Below the pieces are notes generated by a model. It worked only from the letters and a program-made list of their open reading frames with translations. It ran no database searches and had not been told where the DNA came from. Below are positions 48,889-61,149 of a stretch of 64,000 nucleotides of DNA, one piece after another. The stretch is taken from positions 1,061,001 through 1,125,000 of the forward strand of contig NC_092673.1 of NCBI RefSeq assembly GCF_964355755.1. Direction: 5' to 3'. How positions within the stretch are numbered: position 1 is the first letter of the stretch; every line of letters begins with the position of its first letter. The position numbers and the translations under genes are program-made. This DNA is from Antedon mediterranea. Taxonomy: Eukaryota; Echinodermata; Crinoidea; Comatulida; Antedonidae.

Positions 48889-49067
48889 AAGCTCTGTCTA
48901 CACTATCAAACTAGTTTGACAACAAATGTGATGTGCCCATATATTGACATGATGATGTCATATCACTACCATTTGGGCATATCACTACCATATTTAGGCA
49001 TTTCACTACCATATTTAGGCACATCACACTTTGTTGTCAAACTAGTTTGATAGTGTAGACAGAGCTT
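48889..49067. mobile_element. Palindromic element, family P2, best copy
   Basis: Outer arms AAGCTCTGTCTACACTATCA and the exact inverse at the far end are flanked by TA on both sides. Arms extend through AACTAGTTTGACAA. Inside are tandem CACTACCATATTTAGGCA units. This is the reference copy for the family. Confidence 0.85.
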
Positions 49068-49084
49068 TAGCAAGACAGGACTTA

Positions 49085-49260
49085 ATTACAATATTTTTTC
49101 TTTTTTTTTTCTTTCATTTATTTGGCATCTCAATACATAACATTAAAAATACATCAATAATATATATAATCACCTTAAATATTAAAATACATCAAAAAAG
49201 CAAATAAAAATGGCGGGATTAATGAAGTCTGACGATGCACGGGAAAACACATAAAGTCGT
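49085..49260 (-). mobile_element. LINE-like 3' end, antisense
   Basis: On the minus strand the segment runs ATTAATCCCGCCATTTTTAT, then TTGAGATGCCAAATAAATGA and an A-rich (GAAA) tail. This is the form of a retrotransposon 3' UTR. No protein part is visible. Confidence 0.3.
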
Positions 49261-49469
49261 TTAAAGTAAAACAACTTAATTCCAATGTGGTCCCTAAAAA
49301 GATAGTAATTATAATTTTATAATTGATATATTTGATATTTCTTAAATAATTTATATAATCTATTTTTTACTTGTTTTTTTAGTTTTAAACATGTTAAACT
49401 TATGTGTTAGAGAAAAGATATTAGTTTAATTGTTGTTTTTTTGGAGTTTCTAATTGTGTTATATTATTT

Positions 49470-49600
49470 ATATTTTATTTGTTTTGTTTTGAGGAGCCTA
49501 TTCACAACAAGCTTTGCTTTCTTTTAGGCTCCTCCACTTTATATATTTGTAAAGTGAAATAAATAAATGAATGAATGAATGAAATATGCTTTATTAAAAC
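49470..49600 (+). mobile_element. LINE-like 3' UTR hairpin with (AATG)n tail
   Basis: A hairpin (GAGGAGCCTATTC at about 49491 facing TTTTAGGCTCCTCC at about 49523) is followed by AAAGTGAAATAAATAAATGA and an ATGA repeat tail. The architecture parallels the 3' end of the LINE at 27170-28104. No coding part remains. Confidence 0.4.
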
Positions 49601-49988
49601 ATGACACACATAGGATGAATGTTTTTTTCAGACCTATAGTTATATTAGATTTTAGATTTCAAATTTCTCGATATGTGATTACTTTGTTAGGACCCTGCAC
49701 CTAAAGGCTTGGTTATTCATAAGTTTCCTTTTCCACTCACTGATCTATGGTACTAACTACTATTCTCTCTTTAAAAATATTCTTATTTACATAAAAGCAA
49801 TACAAAATGATTTGTGGGAAAAAAAAGTGAAATAAATATAATAACAACTCCCTGCTACAGCTACACAAATATATTAGACTTTTAAGGCTTTTAAGTGGCA
49901 GGAAATAACATTCTAATATAAATGGACAGATTATTGTAAAATTAAAAATCTCTTGAAAAGCACAATAATAATTTGTCATCCCTCATTT

Positions 49989-50158
49989 ATTCAGTCACAA
50001 CTTAACACATTCCCATGATACTGGTGAGTGTTTGGAGCACATGGTAGTACCGTCCTATACTCGGTCAATGTGATTCAGTCACAACTTAACACATTCCCAT
50101 GTTTACTGATGAGTGTTTGGAGCACATGGTAGCACCCTATATCGGGTCAATGTGACAA
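49989..50158. repeat. 84-bp tandem repeat, two copies
   Basis: ATTCAGTCACAACTTAACAC opens both copies (49989 and 50073); each continues with GAGTGTTTGGAGCACATGGT and ends GGTCAATGTGA. Confidence 0.85.
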
Positions 50159-51128
50159 TAGGCATCACTTTTAGGCATCTGTTTGGGCTGTAGACAGATG
50201 TAGAATACCATAAGGTAAGGCTTAAGATAAATAGCACAAATCTGTACATCTGTTTACCTACATTTATCACCACTAAGTACTACTACTACTACTACTCTTA
50301 CATGTATCGTTTCTTATTAATGTTTGGAAAAAAAAATATATGAAATTAAGAACAAAGGTATGAAATAGGAAGTTGGTGTACACCAATCCTAAACTTTCTG
50401 AATCTGAGAGGATTATTGCTTTAGAGAGAGAAATATATGTTCCTTCAGATCTCCTATAGAAGATGATTTGTTCCATTTGAACCTTTTACAGTACAAAAAA
50501 AAAATATAAAAAAAAATAATTTAAAATATTGAATAGAATACATTTTCTTGGCAGCAAAAACAGGACAAATTTTAGTAACCAGTTATTCTCTGCTTCAATA
50601 CAAAATAATGGTTATTTGATTTGACAACCGCAGACTTTATTTCAACAACACTTAAGTAACATTTGAATTGACCATTGAATTTCTTCCACTGATTTAAACC
50701 GTTACTTAGGAGCACATATTTAGCAGAAATGCTATATAAAAATTATATTTTAAATCTATTTGAAATAAACAATTTATTTGGCGCTATATGGCAGAAACAA
50801 ACCCATATGTTCTTATAGAATTGTTTTTGCTAGGCATATATTGTATCTACATCCAGATTGGATTTGACATTTGATTGGTACATATGTCAGGTGTTATACA
50901 GAAGGATTATTCAAGATTTATCAGCTTGATATCATCTGGCTATGTGCATGGTTTATAGCATTAGTTTCATGTCCTTTATACCATTGACCTTGTCAACAAA
51001 GCTGATGTAGTAAACAAAACAAAACAAAACTATCAATAAAACATATATCATTCAATTTGGCTTTTTTCATTGGCAAATGTTTTTGTTTGGCACCTTCAAC
51101 CTCCACTAGAATACATAGATAGATTGAT

Positions 51129-51690
51129 TATTAAATGGATGGATGGATGTTAAGAATGAATTGATGGGATAGAATTAGATGGATGTACGGGAGTGGGTTA
51201 GATGGACAAGAGATGGATTGTAATAGATGGACGGAAGATGTATGGATGGACAGATAGATGGTATATTCATTACTTGTGAAACTGGGTGAGTGGGGAACAC
51301 AGGCTTTAAGTCATAGTGATTAGGTTCGCTTTTGTGTCCCATGCCAGCTCACTCAGTTAGTTCTATTGTTTTTTTTGTATGTCGTGTTCTTCATGTATTT
51401 TATATTTGGCAATAAAAGAATAAGAATAAGATGGACCGGAGATGGACGGGAGAGTGATGGATGAAAGGGATGTTAAGAATAAATGGATGGTGGAATGAAT
51501 GGGATAGAATTGAATGGATGGACAGGAGTGGGATAGATGGACGGGAGATGGATGGACAGGAAGATGGATGGGAGATGGATGGATGGACAGATAGATGGAT
51601 GGGAGATGGAATGTTAAGAATGAATAAATGGTTGAATGGATGGGATAGAATTGAATGGATGGACTGGAGTGGGATGGATGGATGTATGGA
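51129..51690. repeat. GGAT-type microsatellite array in two blocks
   Basis: Irregular ATGGATGG, GGGATAGA and GGGAGATGGATGG units fill 51129-51260 and 51425-51690. The blocks are separated by a retroelement tail. The apparent 94-codon ORF is a product of the repeat. Confidence 0.85.
51267..51425 (+). mobile_element. LINE/SINE-like 3' tail inserted in a GGAT array
   Basis: CTGGGTGAGTGGGGAACACA at 51280 pairs imperfectly with TGTGTCCCATGCCAGCTCAC at 51333 to form a hairpin. It is followed by a T-rich stretch and TTGGCAATAAAAGAATAAGA. It interrupts two halves of a GGAT-type microsatellite. Confidence 0.35.
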
Positions 51691-52123
51691 ATGTTTATTT
51701 AAATCATTAAATCAAGATGCACATTATATGATAATATACAAGTGAATAAAAAAGAAAACTGAGTAACTAATACCCGAGTATTATGAGATTTCCTGTTAAA
51801 GGATTAACTGTAAAGTAATGGATAGAGATGTTATTATGAAAACCTGTAGGCCATCATGTACTGGACATGGAATCATGTACTACTAGCTACACTATATCTT
51901 GTACATTATTAGCTCTTTTAAATAGGATAAACAAGAGGAAGTGGTGGGGTGGGGCTGCTGGCGGCTGGCTATACATGTTCTATTAAAAATGTTTCACAGC
52001 ACAAAGAGTGGCATTTGGATATCATGCTGTAGGCTATTGAATGTTCAAAATTGATAATGAGAATGTATTCAATCACAAATTTTCTAGACTACTGATAATT
52101 GAGCTTTTAACGTAGGCGGTTTA

Positions 52124-52287
52124 AAGCGCTGTCTACACTATCAAACTTTGTGTGTCAAAAAAGATGTGATATGCCCATATATGGACTGATGATGTCATGT
52201 CACTTAAATATTTGGGCATATCACTACCATATTTGGGCGCATCATACTTTTTTTTGTCAAAGTAGTTCGATAGTGTAGACAGAGGTT
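52124..52287. mobile_element. Palindromic element, family P2
   Basis: AAGCGCTGTCTACACTATCA to CGATAGTGTAGACAGAGGTT, flanked by TA on each side. Confidence 0.75.
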
Positions 52288-54380
52288 TAGATTGCTTTCC
52301 CCTCTCACTAAACGATGCTTGGTAAAGTATTGATATCAACCTTCTTCTTAAACCAGAAGCCCTTTTTATTTATGGCATTCATTTTATTGTTACAGTGTTG
52401 TTCAGACTAAAAATACTGTTTATTTAATATGTGCACTTTGTGACACTTTAGGGATTTTAAACAAAATATTTTCAGAAATAAAGAATATATTAAAAGTTAA
52501 TCCTGTAACTATTTAAAAAGAAAACAGATCAATAAAATTTACATAAGATAGAGGCTTGATTTATAGCAGCCAGCAGACCCATCGATTTGTGATGCCAATG
52601 ATGAGTAAAAAATATTTTAATATTGTACAATCATACCAGTAATTGTTATGTATCATTATTTTAAAGTTTTTTTCTTTTCTGACTCATAGTTTAAGTATTT
52701 TGAAAAATAGTATTTACAACTACTGTAGCACTACAATGCCTTGCTAAAAACTGAAAATAATAATAATAATTTTCTTCTGGCACTAGCACTACACAATGTC
52801 TAATTGCTAAAGCAAAAAATAATAATTTTCTTCTGGTTTGAATAATAAATGTTACCGTCTCGCTATGCCAATACATGGGCATAATTCACTTCTCTCTTAA
52901 TCTACTTTTTTCCTTGTTTAGTGAAACCCAAGTGTAAATGTCTTGTACCCAGAAGCACTGCACATGTAAATATGTAATTAGATCAAAAAGTCAAGGCAGG
53001 TATCTTCTAAAATTCCATATTTCTCCTATATTACACCACAGCCTTAAGACATTCATACAAAGGCATTGCCATTACTACCATAGACATTCCTCTACTAAAC
53101 ACCCCACAAGAAGAATCCCAAAACACTACCAATGCTGGGATTATTTGCCCCTCTGTACCTCACCCCAGGCGTAAATACTTAATTTCACTGTCATTTGAAT
53201 TCCATGTGAATGTAGTAAAATTGAATTGAATCTCAAGTATAATTTCAATACATCACAACCCAGAAAGACATAAATACTTTTTCTTTTTTCTGCACCATAT
53301 TTAAATTTTTTTTGAGAAATTCAAAAGATTGACGGCAAAATATCTAATTATTTATTTTGAGAAATTTAAAAGATCAACAGCAAATATGTAGTTTATTGCT
53401 CCTAGAAAATTGTGGACTGGAGATTGGGACAGGCGAAGTTTAGTGTGATTTGCCATCATCCACCATCCTGGTACAAAGTAACTAGTAACTCAACTATAGA
53501 GAAAGCTAGAACACATTGATTTTAAAACTTTTTTTTTCATATTTTACTTAACAAAGGAAAATGTTTTATTTGCAAAATAAAATATTTTCTGTGTATCTTT
53601 GATCACATTTTAAAATTTAATAGCGCTGAGAAACAATAAAAATATATTGACATATTATTATCTACAGTGTATTGTGAAATACATGTACGGTAACAACAAT
53701 AAAACAAAGTAATTTGGTTGTGTGGTTATATTTTATATACAGTTCATATACTCTGTTATATAATGTCTTACTACATAAATAAAGTTAACATAAAAGGCAG
53801 TACTATATAATGCGTTATCATATCTGTATAAACTACACCTTGCATAAATTTAAAAGATATTGCTTTATTAATAAATAAAATCATATTTTATAAACATTTT
53901 TTTTAAAGAATATCTTTGTGCTTAGCATGGCGACTTATTTCACTGTGTGTTTAGTAGGTGTCAGAGTTACAAAATGTTTAGCCTAATAAAGAAACTTCTT
54001 TGAGGTTTGAACCCGTAGGATGCTGATTGCGTGAACTGGGTATAGCACTTATACTGTATATTATTATTTATACTGTACAAGTAATAGTAACTTTTTTTTT
54101 TTAGAATTTTATAAAATCTGGTACACTGCACTTAAAGCATCATGAACTTTTGAAACGCCCTCTTGTGAAACGATCTTCCATGGCTTGTGGCACTTGAAAC
54201 CCAATGCTATGTATGAAACTTGTTAATTCTGCCGCCAGGAGCAGATCAAGGTATTTCTGTACTTAGGGTCAATGTATTCTGATTGGCATTCACTTAGGTG
54301 TTGGATAGGTATTTCTTTCTATTTAGGATGACACCCAAGGGATTACTTTACTTTCAATGATTTAACAACTCATTACATAA
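52288..54380. other. Gene desert, no gene seen
   Basis: Contains two similar TAATAATTTTCTTCTGG segments (52760-52840) and a C-rich ORF at 52938-53174 followed by an AATTGAATTGAATC end. The latter might be a retroelement relic but has no recognisable protein motif. Confidence 0.45.
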
Positions 54381-55180
54381 GCCCTGTTTCTGCTGCCAAG
54401 AAAATACCATATTTTATACGGTATTTTTTTAATACCGTATATATACCGTATTTTTTTGGCAGCAGAAACAACGCTCATAAAAAAAAATACCGTATTTTGT
54501 ATACCGTATTTTCCCCCAAAAATTTGTGGATAAAATACGGTATTTACAAATTTATACCGTATTTTTTGTACCCTTTTCTGCTGCCAATAAAAATACCATA
54601 TTTTTTTTACCTGTGACATGAGGTCAACATCGTGTTTTTATTTTCTGTCGCTGTCAGCTGTTTTACACACGTGTATAGATATATTCGGCGAAAGTGTGGA
54701 GCGAAGACGTCACAGTATTTACTATATAAATCTGTGTGGGGAAGGAGGGGGTGGGGAAGCTAAAATGTCCGGCCAACTAAAAGGTAATAAAAGGGACAAC
54801 CACATTTATAAAGACATTTCTAAAAAAATAAAGCAGCAGGAGTACGGAATAGACTTGTCTCCAAGCAAGTAAATTCAAAGCTGAAGAGCCTGCGAAGCAG
54901 TACAACATTGCAAAAGACAATAACTCGGGGAGGGAACGAATTACTTGTCCCCATTACTATTTTTTCTGTGTTCTCACAACATCTCTATCTCATATTGAAA
55001 GTGAGACGTAAAACTTCCTTTATTGCGACTCTTAATTATCGACCAAATAAATGAATGGCAATTTGGGTAAAAAGGATGAAATGTAACACAACCACCCAAG
55101 AAGTATTGTTAGCAGAAACGGGTACTAAAAAATACCGTATTTTTATACCGTATTTTGAGCAGTTGCAGCAGAAACAGGCC
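54381..55180 (+). mobile_element. 800-bp DNA transposon with the same ends, carrying a Myb/SANT-like relic (family B)
   Basis: Ends GCCCTGTTTCTGCTGC and GCAGCAGAAACAGGCC match those of the element at 41915. The likely 5-bp target duplication is imperfect (CATAA/CATAG). The end-proximal repeats here are ATACCGTAT palindromes instead of AATCGATTA; a near-perfect 95-bp foldback lies at 54381-54475. The interior (54765-54965) encodes, with a frameshift or stop, a fragment like the Myb/SANT-like DNA-binding domains of transposons and MSANTD genes: KGNKRDNHIYKDISKKIKQQ, then KQYNIAKDNNSG. Confidence 0.65.
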
Positions 55181-55258
55181 CATAGAAGACTATTCTATAC
55201 AGTTACACATTTATGAGAAATTCTTCTCCAATCCCAGATTTCCTCATCTTTTTTTGTA

Positions 55259-55410
55259 AAGCTCTGTCTACACTATCAAACTTTATGCGACAAAAAATGT
55301 GATGTCCCCATATATGGACATGATGATGTCATATTATCACTACCATATTTGGGAATATCACTCATGTTTGGGTTGGTACATCACACTTTTCGGTTTGGTA
55401 GTGTAGTCAG
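55259..55410. mobile_element. Palindromic element, family P2
   Basis: AAGCTCTGTCTACACTATCA at the left; the right arm is eroded (TTTGGTAGTGTAGTCAGA). It lies 78 bases after the family B transposon. Confidence 0.65.
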
Positions 55411-56764
55411 ATTGGCCTGTTGTTTAAACTTTCATTCTGATAAAAATAATTATGAAAACATTCAAACACATACTATATATTTCTTCTGCATTTTAATAAC
55501 AGTTACAATATTTTAAATGATTAGTAAGAAAATCCTACTTTTTGCAAAACTTGTTGTGTTCAACTACTGCACACCAACATTTTGAGGGGTTTTTAAAAGA
55601 TGGTAATTATAAACTTATTTGTTTTTAGGGAAAACTTCTAATGAGTTTGTGTAATTGTTTTTGTGTTGGTTTTGTAAAACAGCCATTATATTCCCATGCT
55701 CTCACAACACCCTTGATCTTTATATGAAACAAACAAATTGGAAGATGGTTTCAATCAAGTTTATTGGCTTTCATAATGCTTGACGACAGTAAGGTCGGCT
55801 GAACTTTCCTCATTTTAGTATCGCTCATTTCAGTCTCAAACATGCTGTGAAATCATTTTGGTTATATTTAATAATGACTTTAATTTAGTAGTATTCTCTA
55901 CACACCACATTATATATTAAACTTTTTTTTCATGCACTTTTTTAATCCTCAAAGCAGATTTCTATGCATCAACATTATCAAACCTTAATTTTTGCGTTTG
56001 TTTTAGGTCATACAAGCAGTAGGTAACATTGGCTAGATATAAAAGTAGATTATTATTCATATTATCTTTTATTTCCGAAAAAATAAAAATACAGTGGCAC
56101 CCAAAAGCTGAAATAAAGTATCTTTTAACAATTAAAAATTCGATAAATGAACAGCACTACTAGATATTAATACACTTACTTAATACTAAAAAAAAACTTA
56201 ATAAAAATCAAAAAACCATACAAAACAACAGAATTCACTGATACAAAAATATCAATATCTATGTAAAATATCATTACCATACAATATTCACAATTTATAA
56301 AGTAAAAATGAGTATCATTTATGAGATACAATATACAAAAGAGCAATTCTGTGTGTGTAACTAGATCATAAATGCGTCAAGAAAAAAATTAATTGAAATA
56401 CCAAAGCATACCAAACAAAATTAGAAGATTCTCTTGATTGAACACATCTTGATAACATTCATGTGTTTTCTTACTGTACACCTGCCTCGTGTTTGCTGGA
56501 TATTAAAAGAAAAACATTTTCATTGAAATCTGAAAATTCCACATTCTTTAATTATCGTATTGTATGAGTACTTCGATTAATAAATCATAATTATTTGATA
56601 AAAATATGATTCATCGTAATGTGCAATAATAACCTCTTTTGAATCTTTTACATTTAATTATGATTATTATTCATGTCATTATAGTTCTAATTATTATACA
56701 TTTTATTATCATTTATTATCTATATTAATGCTAAACACCCTTGAAGTTGTAAATTGTGCACTTT

Positions 56765-56960
56765 AAAGAACCCAGTACATCTTTCAGAAGAGTAGGCGGT
56801 TACCCTGGTGTACTGGTCTATTCAGCAGCTCCTGTCACTGTGCACAGACGAATAGGTGCCATTTGGTGGCAACGCTCGACACAAAGGAGCCCTTAGGAGT
56901 AGAAAATTGTTGTATGTGTCCTTTGCGTAATTCAGCCCAGTAGGCTGCAAGTCGTGGGTT
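56765..56960 (+). repeat. Possible retroelement fragment with CCAGTACA hairpin
   Basis: AAAGAACCCAGTACATCTTT leads to an exact 8-bp stem CCAGTACA/TGTACTGG around AGAGTAGGCGGTTACC. The structured, G+C-richer stretch stands out from its surroundings. The class is not identified and no ORF is present. Confidence 0.3.
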
Positions 56961-58066
56961 ATTCCCCATTTACCAAAGTCTCAAGATTTTCATCTTGGAA
57001 TTGAAAATAGTATCTCAACCATTTTGTATCGATGTCATCAAGACAAAACATTTATGAAAAAGGCTTTTCTATAAACCTCAGGCATTGTTAATACAAGATG
57101 TCACAATGCTGGATGAGTTTACATTTGTTATATTTAACCTGTAGTGTAAAAAAAAAATCTAAATACCCCAAAAAAAATCTTTAAATTTTAATGGAAGGAC
57201 TGTAACATTGTTAAGGCAAGCTGGTAACGAATGCACTTTTAATGAATTCTTATAATATCAATTTAAGAAGGCACTTAAATTAAATGATGTAATAATTGGT
57301 CCTCGTTGTATACGGTAATATCACAAAATGTTCACAACATGACGCCAGCAACTCAACAACAGACACTCACCATATGTACATCATCGTCTTGTTATTAACC
57401 AATCAGATTCGTCATAGCTTCTCTTAATTTTTTGTTTTCTTCATGTTTTGTTTGCATGTTAATGATGCTATTCCATATTTTGTGGGTCCTTTATTTTTAT
57501 TAATTTTTACAACATGACAACAAACATTTGCAATAAACTTTCTTCTTAGCCGATAAGTTATGATGTGAGATTTGAGATAGTTTGTTCTTTTATCATTTTC
57601 AAGATTTTGAATGAATACAGATTTTTAAAAAGTCAAACATTTAATTACCTTAGTTAGAATGAATGATAATTATTATCTGTGCTAAAGTTCTTCATTGATT
57701 TAGGTGGAAAACCTCTAAACTAAATGTTTATTTGGTTATCCTGTTAAAGAGGTCTTGTAACAGATGTCATGCCATTGTTTATTATCACTGACTACAAACT
57801 AGAGTTCAACGTCCACAGTCATTACCTTACTGCAGTTTGGCCCTCTACAATAACATTATTATAGGCCAATAATTATTTTCTCTCACACCTGGTACACAGC
57901 ATATACATTTCATTTTTTTTGCTTAATTCATTTTTGTGAATACTGTGCATTTAAGCATGGAGGTATACCTCCATGATTTAAGTAAACAGTATTTAAGGAA
58001 GGTAAAATTATATATGAATATAAAATAAGAAGGGCTAGTGTTGCCTCAAAGTTCTGCTACTTTTTC

Positions 58067-58160
58067 TTGCTGTTTTACTTTATTGTTTTGATTTAGCTTT
58101 TTGCTTAAAATATTTTATATTGTATCTCCATTGAGATCAGTAATTTGCCTTTGGATTTAA
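58067..58160 (+). repeat. Dispersed repeat R3, copy 3
   Basis: TTGCTGTTTTACTTTATTG, GATTTAGCTTTTTGCTT, TTGTATCTCCATTGAGATCA and GTAATTTGCCTTTGGATTTA follow the order of copy 1. The CACTGATACCC block has been deleted. Confidence 0.5.
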
Positions 58161-58899
58161 AATATATTGCTTTGCTATAATTAATAATATTATTTGCGAA
58201 ATGGCTTTAATGTGTTAAATAAATTTGATATATTTAACCGTAATTATCTGCAATTAAAATATTATTGCTTGAAACCTAAGGTATTTTAAAACTTCAATTA
58301 CAAGATCAGACAGTTTTCACACAACTTAAATACCATTACATTGTACTGTATGTTTCATTACAAATTGTGTATACATTATCTAATGTCTAAGCTGAATATA
58401 ATACCAAATTTGTCTCGAGAGAATTATATTAATTTTCATCAGACAAACTGACCTAATAAAGTTGCACTACAAGTGGAAGATTTTTCTGAGATTGCAAAAA
58501 TCTTCTCATAAACACCTTTTGTTGAATATGCCATTTTAAAGTTCACTTCGACCAAAAAGTGAAAAGAAATTAATTACCTAATAAAAATGTAATTTAAAGA
58601 AAAGAAATAGTCAACCAGAAGTCATTGTCTGAAAGTGATTTTTGGTTAGCATTATTTTTTTGTGTCTAGATAATAATTTTAGTTCGTAAACTTGCATGGC
58701 GAAATCACGTATATTTAGTTCTGAAAAAACTGTTGAGTTTCTCGACGATTTGATCAATATTATACTTTGATCGTCCTCAGGAGTGAGAATGCAGAAAGTC
58801 CAGGAAATGGGAATAAGTGAAATAGAGTGGGAGTAATGATAATAATTTGACAAAACTATGGTATCCCATGCATAATGTATTTGAGATGTTACGTCCATC

Positions 58900-59125
58900 A
58901 TTTCTTGTACTAATGGGTTTCGCATCAGCTTCTATCCAGCTGCCATTCGGGCACTGAATGCTAGTTGGGAAACCGTACGAGAGTGATGTGACATTATCAT
59001 TGTAATTGTGTTTTTTTTGTGTTATTTATATCTGTATTTTGTGTCTCGGAGCAAACACAATTTCTATGTATATATTTTGTTTTACTGTAAATGCAAATGA
59101 CAATTAAAAGGGAATAATGATTTCC
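58900..59125 (+). mobile_element. LINE 3' end relic (FYPAAIRALN family)
   Basis: The translation FRISFYPAAIRALNASW followed by a stop matches the end of a non-LTR reverse transcriptase. A 3' UTR follows with ATTTCTATGTATATATTTTG and AATGACAATTAAAA before the tail. A second member of the same family lies inverted at 60640-60880. Confidence 0.55.
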
Positions 59126-59131
59126 ACTAAT

Positions 59132-59171
59132 GTATGTATGTATGTATGTATGTAAGTATGTATGTATGTAG
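59132..59171. repeat. (TATG)n microsatellite
   Basis: Ten or so TATG units with one AAGT interruption, just after the LINE relic at 58900-59125, so possibly its expanded tail. Confidence 0.9.
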
Positions 59172-59440
59172 TTTTGTTTCTATGGGGTTTCTATATGTGT
59201 AAGTAATGTGTGCAAGTTATACCCTGTATAGTATAAAGGAGAAATAAATAACTATAAAAGGTTTATTATCAATATATATTGATAATAAATGTCTTGTGTA
59301 TTAGAATGTCAATCAGGCATACCAATATTAACTTGAATTTATTACTGGCTCTGTTGGCCATGTAGAACATGCTCACCACAGAATAGCAATTACTGCTATC
59401 ACCCACACTAGTCTACAACTGATAATTATTTACTGTCCTA

Positions 59441-59535
59441 CGCTTCCTTCCCACACAACACAAAGATGCACACCTAACTCAAATCGACCAATCACAGGTG
59501 GCGGATGATCCTGTTACTTGTGATTGGTCAAATTA
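59441..59535. mobile_element. Palindromic element, family P1, half copy
   Basis: Has CGCTTCCTTCCCACACAACA and the central pair ACCAATCACAGG / CTTGTGATTGGTCAAA, but the right outer arm is missing. Confidence 0.4.
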
Positions 59536-60639
59536 TTTATTTTTTCATACTTCTTTTCGTTTGTGAATGTGATTTTTAACCTATTTTCAGTTTTATTTTT
59601 ACATATTTTTTAGAATTTTATTAATCTACCATATTGTTTATTTTTTATTTATAAATAAATTTTGTTTATTTAAATTTAATTGATTTGATCTAAGTTTTAG
59701 GATTTTAATTATTGATCATTTTAAGGCATACTAAATTAGTCTGTTATCGTTTATCTGTTAACGTACAGTTAGTTTTTTACAGTTACTTGAGATTTTTTTT
59801 CCAATTTCTGTAAATTCTTTTGTAGAATTTATGGATTATTACCTAACATTCACATAAACCCATGGTTTGTAAGGTTGATATATAATATGTAATACAAGTT
59901 GTGTTTGCTAGTTGCTAACATATACATAATCCATTGGTTTGTCGTCTTGAGGCGAACTTCAACAAAGTTCTCAAACAATTACTTCAGATGAGTTTTGTCT
60001 CAGGCGTCAGCGACCGGTGCCTGATCACAGTTCGACTAGACGTGTTCTAATAATCTGCTTTATCCAAAAACTCTCTTAATGTGAGAAAACGTCAAATCCA
60101 AGACATCCATGCATGTTCATGCTAAAAGCAAGAAGAGGAGACATTGGGGGATGAGAAGCTTACTCGCTGTCACTAACAATTTAGCCCTCGTGCCGGTGTT
60201 GTACAAACGTCCAACCGTGCACAGCACGAGCAAAGGTAGGACTTCTCAAAATGTTGTTATCGTTCTAGGAATCCTGATCCTACTTTATTGTGACTTGTCA
60301 CATGTCCATGTTGACAGTGTTTATTTAGCCTGCCAATCAAGTTAAATCATTCTGACAAATTTAAAAGTCATTATCATCATGTCTAAACTTACATACAGTA
60401 TTTTGACTTATCAATCATTTTAATTTTGTTTGTTTATTACTGTCACTAAAAATACAGTAAAACACCAATCTACAATAAACATCAATTTACGAACCCTAAT
60501 TTTCCAAAAAAAGAATAAACAAAATTCTTTTATTGTCAAAAAAATATAAATTATTTACTCATGACTACGTAAAAAAAATCTTGTATACTTTCCACTATTT
60601 TTGGCTGGCATCCACAAGACACAGACATTATTATTACGT

Positions 60640-60880
60640 TATTTTTTCACATTCAATTCTATTTATTATATCATTTGCATAAAATACATAGAAAATGGTG
60701 TTTCTCTAAGACTAGACTACAGCACAATACAAAACACAAAAAAAGAAAAGTACAAACAAAAACATTCAGTGCTCTAATGGCAGATGGGTAAAAACTATTA
60801 CGGAGTCTATATTGGTATAAGAGGTGATGGACCAGAAGCAGAAGCATTGCTCAGGTTCTTGGCCCAGGTTATCATTACCT
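60640..60880 (-). mobile_element. LINE 3' end relic, same family, opposite strand
   Basis: Read on the minus strand this gives HHLLYQYRLRNSFYPSAIRA then LN, the same C-terminal motif as at 58900. The 3' UTR has ATTTTCTATGTATTTTATGC and ATGATATAATAAATAG and ends in ATTGAATG. The short ORFs in this stretch are fragments of it or chance. Whether 60880-61150 also belongs to the element is unclear. Confidence 0.5.
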
Positions 60881-61149
60881 TGCATTGACCCAATACTCAG
60901 GTGTACCACTGAACTTTCAATTACTCTTCTGCTATACAAAATATATCCATATATCCTCGGGTCTAATCCCACCATCTACTTTGATTTCACAACCAGGCAT
61001 ATCCCCGGGTATAGTCCCAGTATTGACCTTTGGTCTGGATGTAGGCCTTTCTCTTGCCAACTCAGATGAGTTTTTACAAGAAATGCTTACCAATAATGTT
61101 TTTTTCCTGAAACAGGGTTTCCCTAAGTATATCCCTACCCCCAAAGTCA

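Noticed and set aside
52938-53174. 78-codon ORF followed by AATTGAATTGAAT tail, possible LINE
   Set aside because: The tail is suggestive but the translation has none of the reverse transcriptase C-terminal motifs.
54362-54619. 85-codon minus-strand ORF
   Set aside because: Built from ATACCGTAT foldback repeats of the family B transposon.
58611-58925. 104-codon minus-strand ORF
   Set aside because: Partly antisense to the LINE relic at 58900; no motif recognised.
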